64,000 nt of DNA from Desulfococcaceae bacterium (GTDB lineage: Bacteria > Desulfobacterota > Desulfobacteria > Desulfobacterales > Desulfosalsimonadaceae), in contig JAQYVU010000001.1 in the NCBI GenBank assembly GCA_030145385.1, positions 124,001 through 188,000 of the forward strand. Reading direction: 5' to 3'. Below are positions 27,378 to 35,335 of the stretch, piece after piece; within the stretch, counting starts at the first letter, position 1, and each line of letters opens with the position of its first letter. The position numbers and the translations under genes were made by a program. The notes beneath the pieces were generated by a model. It was not told where the DNA came from, searched no databases, and worked only from the letters and a program-made list of their open reading frames with translations.

Positions 27378-29615
27378 TTACGCCGCTTCTATCCGGCAGG
27401 GCACAAACCGGTGTAATGGGGTGCCCAAAGGATCCCGGTGTGTGTTCTTGGTCAGTCGGTTGACGTTGATGCCGTAAACCGTGTCCCCATAAATAAGCCC
27501 AAACCCGTGGGGAATCAGAACCGTTCCCATGCGGATTTGCTCTGAAACCTGCAGTTCGCCGACTTCATTACCGGCCTCGGTGGTAACTTTTACCTGTTGC
27601 CCGTCCGTTAAACCCATTGATTCAGCATCTAACGGGTTCACTGATACGGTGCAGGCCCGTTTGCCTTTATTCCATTCCGGGTTGCGCATAAGGGTATTGA
27701 TATTATATTTCGTATGACGCCCGGCATTTAATATCAGAGGATACTCGGCCGGCAGCTTTAAATCTTGGGCTTCACTGGCGGCATCCAGGCTTTTTGCGTC
27801 TGATTCAAGTTCGGGAACATAGACTTCAATTTTTCCGGAAGGGGTTTTGATGGCTTTAAAATTTTCATCCGGATCCACTTCACCCACCCAGAGTCCTTCC
27901 GGGGTGTCCAGCAGTGCCTGGAATATTCTGTCCCCCTGGTCCATGCCGGGTTCAAATCCGATTCGCGCGGCATTTTTCCGAAAGGACTTGGGGGCCGTCA
28001 TCAAAACACCCCAGAGCCCGGCTAACGCGGCACTGTCCCATTCTTTTCCAATGGTTTTTGCCAGTACAAACGGCATAGCAGCAAGAGATTCGGGTACACT
28101 GGCCGCCCATTCCATGAGCTTTGCACCAAAAGTGAACCGGTCTTGTTTTGCTGCTTCATAAACCTGTTCCGGAATATCCGGGATCAGTCCAAGTTTGTCC
28201 GCCATGAGGGTGAAAATCTGGGAGGCTTCCAGGCATTTTCCCGGCGGGGAAACAATCGGACGCCGCATCTGGAAAAAGATTTTAGGGAATGTCCACGGAA
28301 AAAAGGTCCCGTCCCAGGATTCGTAATAGGTGCGGCAGGGCAGCACATAATGGGCCAGGCGGGCGGTTTCACTCATGACGATATCATTGACCACCAGCAA
28401 ATCCAGTTTGGAAAACGCTTCTTCATACGCTGAAGTGTCCGGATACGCCCTTAGCGGGTTGCAGGCGCTGACATATACGGCGCGCAAACGATCCGGATGA
28501 TCATTTAAGATTTCTTCCGGCATGACAGCAGGAGGGAAGGACCCGGCAGATGCCGGCGGCATATTCGTGATAACGGTTTTCCATGTTTTAGGGTCCCGTT
28601 CATCCGCATGATATCCCAAAGGAACCACCATTCCCGGAATGATATTGCCTCCGGGCACGCAGAAAACACCGCAAATGGCCCCCAGAATATTCATCATATA
28701 GGAATTCATAACGCTGTTTCGCCCCATATAAATTCCCAGATCCGGATGAATACTCCATCTTTTGACAGACATCAAACGGCATAATTCAAGCACCTGGTCA
28801 TAGTCGAGTTCGCATACTTCAATAGCGGCTTTTGCGTCAAAGTTTTCAAACCAGGGCCGGATAATATCCCAGCCTTCAACATGGTCGGCAATGTATGGTT
28901 TGTTTTCCCAGTCATTGTCAATAATGATGGATATCATGGCTTTGATTAAAAGCGCATCCGTGCCGGGCCGGATGGGAAAATGTATATTAGCGATGCTTGC
29001 GGTTTCACTTTTTCGCGGATCAACGATAACAAGCAGTTTATCAGGGTTTTTTGAAAATTCTTTCAGTACTTTCGGCGCTCGCGGCATCTGGTGACTTTCC
29101 ATGCCGTTCCATCCCCAGCCCACAAGCATTTCACTGGCATGCTCATCCGGGCCAGCAACATTGTATTGTTTGCCCAGCATACGTCCGAACAGCCACCAAC
29201 TGCTGGAAAATTCCTGCCCACCGGAGTTATAAAAATTCTGGGACCCAAGTGCTCGAAGAATAGAAAGACCAAAAGCCCCTTCAAAGTGACCGCCCTGGGC
29301 GCTGGCACCCATATAGGCCAAAGAACGCGGGCCGTGGGTTTCTACAAGACCTTTCATTTTCGTGGTGATTTCATCAATAGCCTGTTCCCATGAAATAAGT
29401 TCGAATTTATCTCCCACCCGTTTTAAAGGTTCTGTGATCCGGTCTTTGGGATACTGGTGATAAATCACATTCAGACCCTTGCGGCAGGCATATCCCTGGC
29501 TTCGCAGATTTGATCTGTCCGGTTTGACTTTTACCATCCGGCCGTCTTTAACCAGAATTTCAAGGCCGCAATTCTGCGCACACAAGACGCATCCGGTTTT
29601 ATGCCATTGAGACAT
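27378..29615 (-). CDS. Molybdopterin (bis-MGD) oxidoreductase, unassigned family
   Basis: 745 residues of the DMSO reductase superfamily. The N-terminal [4Fe-4S] motif is CVLCAQNC and later GYACRKG; bis-MGD binding regions include ISWEQAIDEI, DPRKSETASIANIHFPIRPGTDALL, and the C-terminal domain with LILNAGRHTKYNINTLMR. No twin-arginine signal, so it is cytoplasmic. At the position of the Sec/Cys/Ser metal ligand I see NSGGQEFSSSWW and cannot name the ligand. The family (opening WHKTGCVLCAQNCGLE) is known in other bacteria but has no assigned substrate, to my knowledge. The next gene upstream on this strand is a ferredoxin, likely its partner. Confidence 0.85.
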   Translation of the reverse strand: MSQWHKTGCVLCAQNCGLEILVKDGRMVKVKPDRSNLRSQGYACRKGLNVIYHQYPKDRITEPLKRVGDKFELISWEQAIDEITTKMKGLVETHGPRSLAYMGASAQGGHFEGAFGLSILRALGSQNFYNSGGQEFSSSWWLFGRMLGKQYNVAGPDEHASEMLVGWGWNGMESHQMPRAPKVLKEFSKNPDKLLVIVDPRKSETASIANIHFPIRPGTDALLIKAMISIIIDNDWENKPYIADHVEGWDIIRPWFENFDAKAAIEVCELDYDQVLELCRLMSVKRWSIHPDLGIYMGRNSVMNSYMMNILGAICGVFCVPGGNIIPGMVVPLGYHADERDPKTWKTVITNMPPASAGSFPPAVMPEEILNDHPDRLRAVYVSACNPLRAYPDTSAYEEAFSKLDLLVVNDIVMSETARLAHYVLPCRTYYESWDGTFFPWTFPKIFFQMRRPIVSPPGKCLEASQIFTLMADKLGLIPDIPEQVYEAAKQDRFTFGAKLMEWAASVPESLAAMPFVLAKTIGKEWDSAALAGLWGVLMTAPKSFRKNAARIGFEPGMDQGDRIFQALLDTPEGLWVGEVDPDENFKAIKTPSGKIEVYVPELESDAKSLDAASEAQDLKLPAEYPLILNAGRHTKYNINTLMRNPEWNKGKRACTVSVNPLDAESMGLTDGQQVKVTTEAGNEVGELQVSEQIRMGTVLIPHGFGLIYGDTVYGINVNRLTKNTHRDPLGTPLHRFVPCRIEAA

Positions 29616-29677
29616 GATTTACCTCCCTGAAAAGGTTTTTTCTGTTTTGAAAATTAATTGAAAGATTGATATTTGTA

Positions 29678-29783
29678 CTCAGGTGAATAGACTGAAGGTA
29701 GAAGGCCGAAGAAAAAAAATTAAAATCTTTTGATCTTCGGTTTTTTGCCTTCCTGCTTCAGCCTTCTAACTGTATACCTGAGC
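29678..29783. repeat. Palindromic intergenic repeat, family E, copy 3
   Basis: The left arm ctcaggtgaatagactgaag plus gtagaaggc pairs imperfectly with the right arm, which contains gccttctaactgtatacctgag. It lies between the ferredoxin and molybdopterin genes. Confidence 0.55.
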
Positions 29784-29795
29784 CGTTCAGGCGCC

Positions 29796-30866
29796 TTAAA
29801 ACGTAACCCCTCGTTTAATCGCCATATTCATCATCTGCTCTCCACTTGTGACCGGTGGTGTTTTCAGGCTCTCTTCGGGTTTTAAAACAAGCGCGATCGC
29901 TTCTGAAGGACAGGTGGTGACGCACAAACCACACCCGATGCACCGGTCTTTATTGACAACTGCTTTTTCATCATCATTCATTGTCAATGCGCCCATTTGA
30001 CAACGGTCGATGCAGGCCTCACATCCGACGCACTCTTCTTCATCAATAACGGCAAAGTAATTGGTGAAAACCATTTCCGCAGGCTTTGGATACTGGTTGA
30101 GTGCTTTGAGGACACCGCAGCAGTCGCCGCAGCAGTTGCACATGCCGCCCGGGTTTTGGGCAGTGGCCGGCTGTGTTACAAGACCGGCTTCCTGGGCTTC
30201 TTTAAGAATCCGGGCTCCTTCTTCAACATCAATTTGTCTGCCCATATCATGATCAAGGTAATACTGGCCCATGGATCCGAACATGAAACAGGCTTCCATT
30301 GTTTTGCCACATCCTGTTTCAACCGTTTCACGCATCTTTCGGCAAATACAATCGGTAATCACAATCAGTTTTTGTTTTTTTAATATTTCAACCGCATCAT
30401 CATACGCTGCAATTCTCTGGGTGACATCAATGGATTCCTGAATCGGGATGGTGCGCAGAAAGCCTTCAGCGCTTTTAGCCATTGCAACAGAAAATTCAGC
30501 ATCAAAATACTGCTCCACCAGTTTGGCAAAATCCTTATTCAGTCGTTTGACCTGGAATTCAAACAATCCGTGAACAAACGGAATGGCGCCGTATTTTGCG
30601 GAATCGCCTTTTTTAAGCCGGAAAAGTAACCCGCGTTTGGTCATGTCTTCTAAGTGGGCAGTGGTTTCTTCGACAGATTTATTAATGCGTTCGGCAATTG
30701 ATTCCGGGACCTCCAGAATCGGGGATACAGCCAGAAACATGGCCGCGTCTTGTTCGGTAAACATTGCTTTTAAAATGGTGATTTCAATTCCGGACTCTGT
30801 TGCCGGAAATCCGACAGAATATTTGTCCAGGCGTTCCTGAAGGTCGCGATAGATGTCGTTGGTCAT
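29796..30866 (-). CDS. Multi-cluster ferredoxin, paralogue of 13230-14222
   Basis: 356 residues with the same plan as its paralogue. Residues about 1-180 contain a winged-helix-like stretch (EVPESIAERINKSVEETTAHLEDMTKRGLLFRL) and no cysteines. Then come CICRKMRETVETGCGKTMEAC and CNCCGDCCG, then a 2[4Fe-4S] ferredoxin (CVGCEACIDRCQMGAL, CIGCGLCVTTCPSEAI). The neighbouring molybdopterin enzyme and two old-yellow-enzyme proteins suggest it carries electrons between them. Regulatory or scaffold roles for the N-terminal region are open. Confidence 0.78.
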   Translation of the reverse strand: MTNDIYRDLQERLDKYSVGFPATESGIEITILKAMFTEQDAAMFLAVSPILEVPESIAERINKSVEETTAHLEDMTKRGLLFRLKKGDSAKYGAIPFVHGLFEFQVKRLNKDFAKLVEQYFDAEFSVAMAKSAEGFLRTIPIQESIDVTQRIAAYDDAVEILKKQKLIVITDCICRKMRETVETGCGKTMEACFMFGSMGQYYLDHDMGRQIDVEEGARILKEAQEAGLVTQPATAQNPGGMCNCCGDCCGVLKALNQYPKPAEMVFTNYFAVIDEEECVGCEACIDRCQMGALTMNDDEKAVVNKDRCIGCGLCVTTCPSEAIALVLKPEESLKTPPVTSGEQMMNMAIKRGVTF

Positions 30867-30909
30867 TGATATTTCCTTTTAGGTTTATTTTTTGTTAAAA
30901 GTTTTTTTT

Positions 30910-30998
30910 ACCACAGAGAGAACAAAGGACACTGAAGCCACAAAGATAAAAATGATTTTAAATTGCTTTTCTCTATTATCTCTGTGTTCTCTGTGGTG
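30910..30998. repeat. Palindromic intergenic repeat (accacagag type)
   Basis: taccacagagagaacaaagg at the left and tctctgtgttctctgtggtg at the right form a long imperfect hairpin between the ferredoxin and flavoprotein genes. Confidence 0.6.
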
Positions 30999-31009
30999 AA
31001 TTTATCCTT

Positions 31010-32122
31010 TTATGATTGTTTGGCTTTTTCAAGTTCATCAACTACACAATAAATCCCTTTCCCTTCCATGGCCGGGCCAAAGCAGAGGTTGTCGGATTTG
31101 CATTTGGCAGGGCTGGTGTCGCCGGACTGCCAGCGATTGATCAGGCCGGGTTCCCGGATAAACGGCCGGCACATGGAAATATAATCCGCAATTCCGTTAT
31201 TTATTGTTTGTTCTGCTACATTCAGGGAGCGCATGCCGCCCACCAGGATCAGGGGCACATCAATAGCTTTTTTATATGCAGTCGCAGCTTCTTTAAAATA
31301 TGCTTCTTTTTCTTCCTTATTGATCCCGGCCCGGCTGGGAGACAATTTTTTGGAGACAATTGTTCCGCCTGAAAGCTCAATGGCGTCTATTCCCGCATCA
31401 GTCAGCATTTTTGCAGCAGCAATGGAATCTTCTAAAGTTAATCCGTTTTCAATACAGTCTTCGCTGTTGATTTTAATTAAAACCGGATAATCTTTGCCCA
31501 CGGCATCCCGGATGGCGTTGTATGTTTCCAAATGAATACGGGCACGGTTTTCAATGGGTCCGCCATACTCGTCGTCGCGCCGGTTGTAAGCAGGAGATAA
31601 AAACTGGCTGAACAGATATCCATGGGCCGAATGAATCTGAACCCCGTCAAAACCAGCGTCTTTGGCACGTTTTGCAGCATTCGCAAAGGCGGCAACCAGA
31701 TTTTTGATGTCTTCTCTGGTCAGTTCATGGCGGGGTGATTTTGACAGGCCGTCAAAATCTGATACCACATGCGGCGGTTGTTTGGTCAATGCCTTGATCG
31801 CAAAATTTCCGGCATGGGCCAGTTGCGCGATAATTTTGCCGCCGGCTACATGGACTGCGTCGGTCATGGTTTTCAAGCCGTCAATCAGTTCATCTTTATA
31901 TATCCCCATTTGCCAGGGACCGGCCTGGCCTTCCGGGCTGATATAGGCGTGTCCGGATATGATCAGGCCCACACCGCCTTCGGCCAGGTCAATCATGGTT
32001 TGTGTCAATTTCGGTGTCACTTCACCGTCGTCGGCAGCCATGCCTTCCCAGGTGGCAGACCTTACAAACCGGTTGGCCAGCTTCATTCCGTTTATTTCAG
32101 TTGATTCAAATGATTTACTCAT
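31010..32122 (-). CDS. Old-yellow-enzyme family NADH:flavin oxidoreductase
   Basis: About 370 residues, a single FMN-binding TIM barrel. NRFVRSATWEGMA at the start, IISGHAYI, QLAHAG, the HSAHGYLFSQFLSPAYNRR segment with the substrate-binding residues, YGGPIENRAR, and IKINSED. The family reduces C=C bonds of enones and related substrates. ATG 32122 has GGAGAC just upstream, so I prefer it to TTG 32134. No Fe-S cluster or extra domain. It sits between a ferredoxin and a larger relative. Confidence 0.88.
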   Translation of the reverse strand: MSKSFESTEINGMKLANRFVRSATWEGMAADDGEVTPKLTQTMIDLAEGGVGLIISGHAYISPEGQAGPWQMGIYKDELIDGLKTMTDAVHVAGGKIIAQLAHAGNFAIKALTKQPPHVVSDFDGLSKSPRHELTREDIKNLVAAFANAAKRAKDAGFDGVQIHSAHGYLFSQFLSPAYNRRDDEYGGPIENRARIHLETYNAIRDAVGKDYPVLIKINSEDCIENGLTLEDSIAAAKMLTDAGIDAIELSGGTIVSKKLSPSRAGINKEEKEAYFKEAATAYKKAIDVPLILVGGMRSLNVAEQTINNGIADYISMCRPFIREPGLINRWQSGDTSPAKCKSDNLCFGPAMEGKGIYCVVDELEKAKQS

Positions 32123-32190
32123 TGTTGTCTCCAATATGAATTATTAAATTCTTTGCTGGTTATTTGTAATTATTGTTCTGAATATTCATT

Positions 32191-32270
32191 ACGTCAGGTT
32201 TCAGGTTTCAGGTTTTGGGTGTCAGGTGCAGGATAAGGAACTGACACCTGCACACTGACACCTGACGCCA
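32191..32270. repeat. Palindromic intergenic repeat (caggtttcagg type)
   Basis: acgtcaggtttcaggtttca and gtgtcaggtgcagg face gacacctgcacactgacacc and tgacgcc. Hairpin-forming, between the two flavoprotein genes. Confidence 0.55.
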
Positions 32271-32328
32271 GATAATGACAATGCTTGATAAGCATTATAG
32301 AAATCACTTAAGTTTATGAGGATTCAAG

Positions 32329-34332
32329 TTAGATTCGAATACCTGCTTTGTACCCCTGATGAATCGCATCAAACGCCATGCCGATCTTTCCTGCATCACC
32401 GATCACATCAAAGGGGATCTTTGTGGCTTCGATGACAGTTGTCAGGTCGTTGACGGATCTTGATCCGGCGGCTATAACGATTGTGTCAGCCGGGATATCT
32501 TCAATGCCCTGGCCGGTTTCCACCTTGATGCCGGTCGAAGTGATCTCAAGCGCTTTTGAAGTAAGTTTTGACTCCACACCATAGCGGGTGACATCCTGAA
32601 GCATGCCCCAGCGGGTGGATTTCCCGAAGTCTTTGCCGATGGCATCGATCATTTCTATAATAGTGACCTGTTTGGTTCCCCGCGTGGCCATTTCGTAGAG
32701 CACTTCCGGGGTTTCGGCTTTATTGACAAACAGGAATTTTAATACATCTGCCGGCAGTGTCCCTTTTTCCGCCAGCAGCAGGGCGGTTTCCACACCAACG
32801 GCACCGCCGCCGACAATCACCACCCGTTTGCCTGTGTAGACATTGCCTTCCAGAACATCCCAGGCCTGGACCACATGAGGAAGCTCAATTCCTGGGATAG
32901 GGGGGGCCAAGGGTGACGCGCCGGTAGCCAGAATGATATGATCCGGTTTTTCCCGATTGATTAATTCTTCATCCACCGTTTGATTCAGTATAATATTGAT
33001 GTTTTTTGTGTATGCCTGTGTTTCCAGATCATAGGCCAGTTCCGCAAATTCTTCCCGGCCCGGAGGGGCGGATGCAAGATATAACTGTCCGCCCAGTTCA
33101 TCGCTTTTTTCATAAATAGTGACATCGTGACCGCGCTCTTTAGCCGCAATCGCAGCACTCATCCCGGCAGAACCGCCGCCGATGACCATGACTTTTTTTG
33201 GGGTTTCAGCGATTTCACATACGCCGTCACATTCGTATCCTGCTTTGGGGTTGCATAAACACTCCACATGTTTGAGCTTGAACAGATTGTCAAAACATCC
33301 CTGGGCACAGGCAATGCAATGCAGAATGTCTTCCTCCCGGCCGTCTTTTGCTTTTTCCGGCAGGTACGGGTCTGCGATCAAGCTGCGGCCCATGGCCACC
33401 ATATCGCACATGCTGTCTGCGATCAGTTCCCGGGCGGTATCCGGATCATTGATGCGGTGGCTGGCAATTACCGGCACACTCACGACTTCCTTGATCCCCC
33501 GGGACAGATAGGCAAATGCCCCTCGCGGAACGGCTGCCGTAATCTGCGGAATCCTGGCTTCGTGCCATCCGACATTGATACAAAGCGCATCCACACCTGC
33601 TTCTTCTGCAAGCGCTTGTGCATATAGACGCAACTCATCCCGGCCCTGGCCGTCAGGCATGAAATCATTGCCGTTCATGCGAACGATTAAGGGAAAATCT
33701 TTGCCCACTTGTTTTCGGATGGCTTTCATAACTTCCAGGCCAAACCGCATCCGGTTTTCAAGACCGCCGCCATATTCGTCTTCTCTCTGATTGGTCAGTG
33801 GAGAGAGAAATTCGCTGATCAGGTAACCGGTTCCGCTTAAGACTTCCACAGCATCATAACCGGCTTTTTTGACCCGTAAGGCTGCCTGGGCAAAATTGTC
33901 GATAATCTGATGGATCTCTTCTGTTTCAAGGGCTTTAGGGGTTTCCCGAGTCATGCGGGAGGCAATGGCAGATGGGGCAACCGGCTGCTTGCCGTCTAAA
34001 AAGAACGAAAAGTTGTACCGTCCGGCATGATTGATCTGGACGCAGGACCGGGAGCCGTTATCTTTAATAGCGTTTGCCAGGCGTTGCAGACCCGGAATGA
34101 ATTCGTCTTTATGCGCGCCGATGTTGGTGGTGTTCCCGGATAAATCATCCACCGTGGCATATCCGACAGTGATCATGCCGGCACCGCCCCGGGCTCGTTC
34201 GGCATAAAATTCAACGATCTGGTCAGTGACTTCAAAATTATTGGCCATGCCCAGATGCATTGCCGGCAAATAGATTCTGTTTTTTACTTCAAGCGAATTG
34301 ATTTTTATTGATTCGAATAAAGGGTCGCGCAT
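32329..34332 (-). CDS. 2,4-dienoyl-CoA reductase-like FMN/Fe-S/FAD flavoprotein
   Basis: 667 residues. The N-terminal FMN barrel (residues 1-330: KNRIYLPAMHLGMANN, QINHAGR, EVLSGTGYLISEFLSPLTN, YGGGLENRMRFG) is followed by a [4Fe-4S] motif CIACAQGCFDNLFKLKHVEC, and then an FAD/NAD(P) domain (VMVIGGGSAGMSAAIAAKERGHDVTIYE... and VVIVGGGAVGVETALLLAEKG). This is the layout of FadH/BaiCD/trimethylamine dehydrogenase-type enzymes, which reduce unsaturated substrates. Substrate unknown. The neighbouring TetR gene suggests inducible expression. Confidence 0.88.
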   Translation of the reverse strand: MRDPLFESIKINSLEVKNRIYLPAMHLGMANNFEVTDQIVEFYAERARGGAGMITVGYATVDDLSGNTTNIGAHKDEFIPGLQRLANAIKDNGSRSCVQINHAGRYNFSFFLDGKQPVAPSAIASRMTRETPKALETEEIHQIIDNFAQAALRVKKAGYDAVEVLSGTGYLISEFLSPLTNQREDEYGGGLENRMRFGLEVMKAIRKQVGKDFPLIVRMNGNDFMPDGQGRDELRLYAQALAEEAGVDALCINVGWHEARIPQITAAVPRGAFAYLSRGIKEVVSVPVIASHRINDPDTARELIADSMCDMVAMGRSLIADPYLPEKAKDGREEDILHCIACAQGCFDNLFKLKHVECLCNPKAGYECDGVCEIAETPKKVMVIGGGSAGMSAAIAAKERGHDVTIYEKSDELGGQLYLASAPPGREEFAELAYDLETQAYTKNINIILNQTVDEELINREKPDHIILATGASPLAPPIPGIELPHVVQAWDVLEGNVYTGKRVVIVGGGAVGVETALLLAEKGTLPADVLKFLFVNKAETPEVLYEMATRGTKQVTIIEMIDAIGKDFGKSTRWGMLQDVTRYGVESKLTSKALEITSTGIKVETGQGIEDIPADTIVIAAGSRSVNDLTTVIEATKIPFDVIGDAGKIGMAFDAIHQGYKAGIRI

Positions 34333-34356
34333 TTTGCCTCCTGTATTTAATTATTA

Positions 34357-34484
34357 GGGACTGCCGATCCTGCCACACCGACGGCGTCAGTTGCTTTAAC
34401 GCATAGCTCACTATAGCGGGAAAAAGATCATCCTTGTATCCGTCATGTATCTTTCTTATATCTGGGGCAACCTCGACAATCTTT
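34357..34484. repeat. MITE-like palindromic repeat, family A, copy 2
   Basis: Ends gggactgccgatc and cgacaatctttc, core ctatagcgggaaaa and tccttgtat. It matches 2537-2640 with an internal insertion. It fills the gap between the flavoprotein gene and the TetR gene. Confidence 0.65.
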
Positions 34485-34508
34485 CAATTTATGTTTGATG
34501 TGACTATA

Positions 34509-35120
34509 TTAATTTTTTAAAGATACTGATTTAATCAATGCCTCAATCTGGTCCAAAGAGTTCATCATATAGGTTTTTTTGCCGGTGGTTTTGGATAACA
34601 GGCTGCCGCCCTCGATCAGGCAGATGATCACTTCAGCAATTTTATTCGTGTCTGTCGTGTGATGCAATTCTTTAGACTGCTTGCCGGTTTCGACCAGTTT
34701 GTAAATTGTTTTTTTCATGGTTTCGATGGCATCGACGGTCATGCGGCAAAGAACCTGATGGGTGTCGTCTGCTTCCGCTGCGGTGTTTAAAATGGGGCAG
34801 CCGCCGTAAGCAATCATGGTATTGTAAAGCTTTCTGTATGCCCTGGGAATGGCAAGCAGTTTGCCAATGCTTGTATTTTCTTTATCAATTGCCCGGGCAA
34901 GGTATGAGATCAGGTTGTCGACATTGTATTGAAAAACACATACGGCAACTTCATCCTTATCCTTAAAATTTCCGTATATGCTGCCTTTGGTCAGGCCGGT
35001 TGCTTCTGTCAGGTCAGATAAAGACGTGCCGGCAATTCCTTTTTTATTAAAAATCGGGGCGGCTTTTTCGATAATAAATTGTTTGGTGCGTTCCGCTTTA
35101 TTTTTGTCTGATTTTTTCAT
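34509..35120 (-). CDS. TetR-family regulator, autoregulated
   Basis: 203 residues from ATG 35120. The N-terminal HTH is APIFNKKGIAGTSLSDLTEATGLTKGSIYGNFKDKDE, a strong TetR motif; the ligand domain is of the type common to regulators of flavoenzymes and xenobiotic stress (GGCPILNTAAEADD). It lies just upstream, on the same strand, of two old-yellow-enzyme genes. This parallels NemR-nemA, so ligand-induced control of the flavoprotein genes is a reasonable inference. A 34-bp palindrome ends exactly at the start codon. A TTG at 35156 in the same frame is really the -35 box. Confidence 0.85.
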   Translation of the reverse strand: MKKSDKNKAERTKQFIIEKAAPIFNKKGIAGTSLSDLTEATGLTKGSIYGNFKDKDEVAVCVFQYNVDNLISYLARAIDKENTSIGKLLAIPRAYRKLYNTMIAYGGCPILNTAAEADDTHQVLCRMTVDAIETMKKTIYKLVETGKQSKELHHTTDTNKIAEVIICLIEGGSLLSKTTGKKTYMMNSLDQIEALIKSVSLKN

Positions 35121-35156
35121 GACTAAAAATATACCGCCCGGTATATTTTTAGTCAA
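35121..35156 (-). promoter_or_regulatory. Promoter overlapped by palindromic TetR operator; leaderless transcript predicted
   Basis: On the - strand TTGACT (35156-35151), a 17-base spacer, then TATATT (35133-35128). The predicted start of transcription is about the A of the ATG at 35120, so the mRNA would be leaderless; no ribosome site exists. The spacer and -10 lie within a perfect inverted repeat of two 16-bp arms (35121-35154), which would block RNA polymerase when bound. Confidence 0.7.
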
Positions 35157-35335
35157 CTATAAATTTTATCGCCTGTTAAAACCGAGCAGGAAGAGTATGC
35201 GGCTGCCGTGGAGCAAAGAACCATTTGAAATGACTGCCATACAATCTTTTAATTTGGTTTTGATTGTGTTATCTTGCTGTTATTGTCTTAAAATCATCAT
35301 TACTCAATGCAACGAAAATTCCTGTGAGGAGACTT

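Noticed and set aside
35264-35335. Upstream TTG start for the histidine kinase
   Set aside because: ATG 35336 has a proper ribosome site and removes a hydrophobic stretch not needed by the PAS fold.
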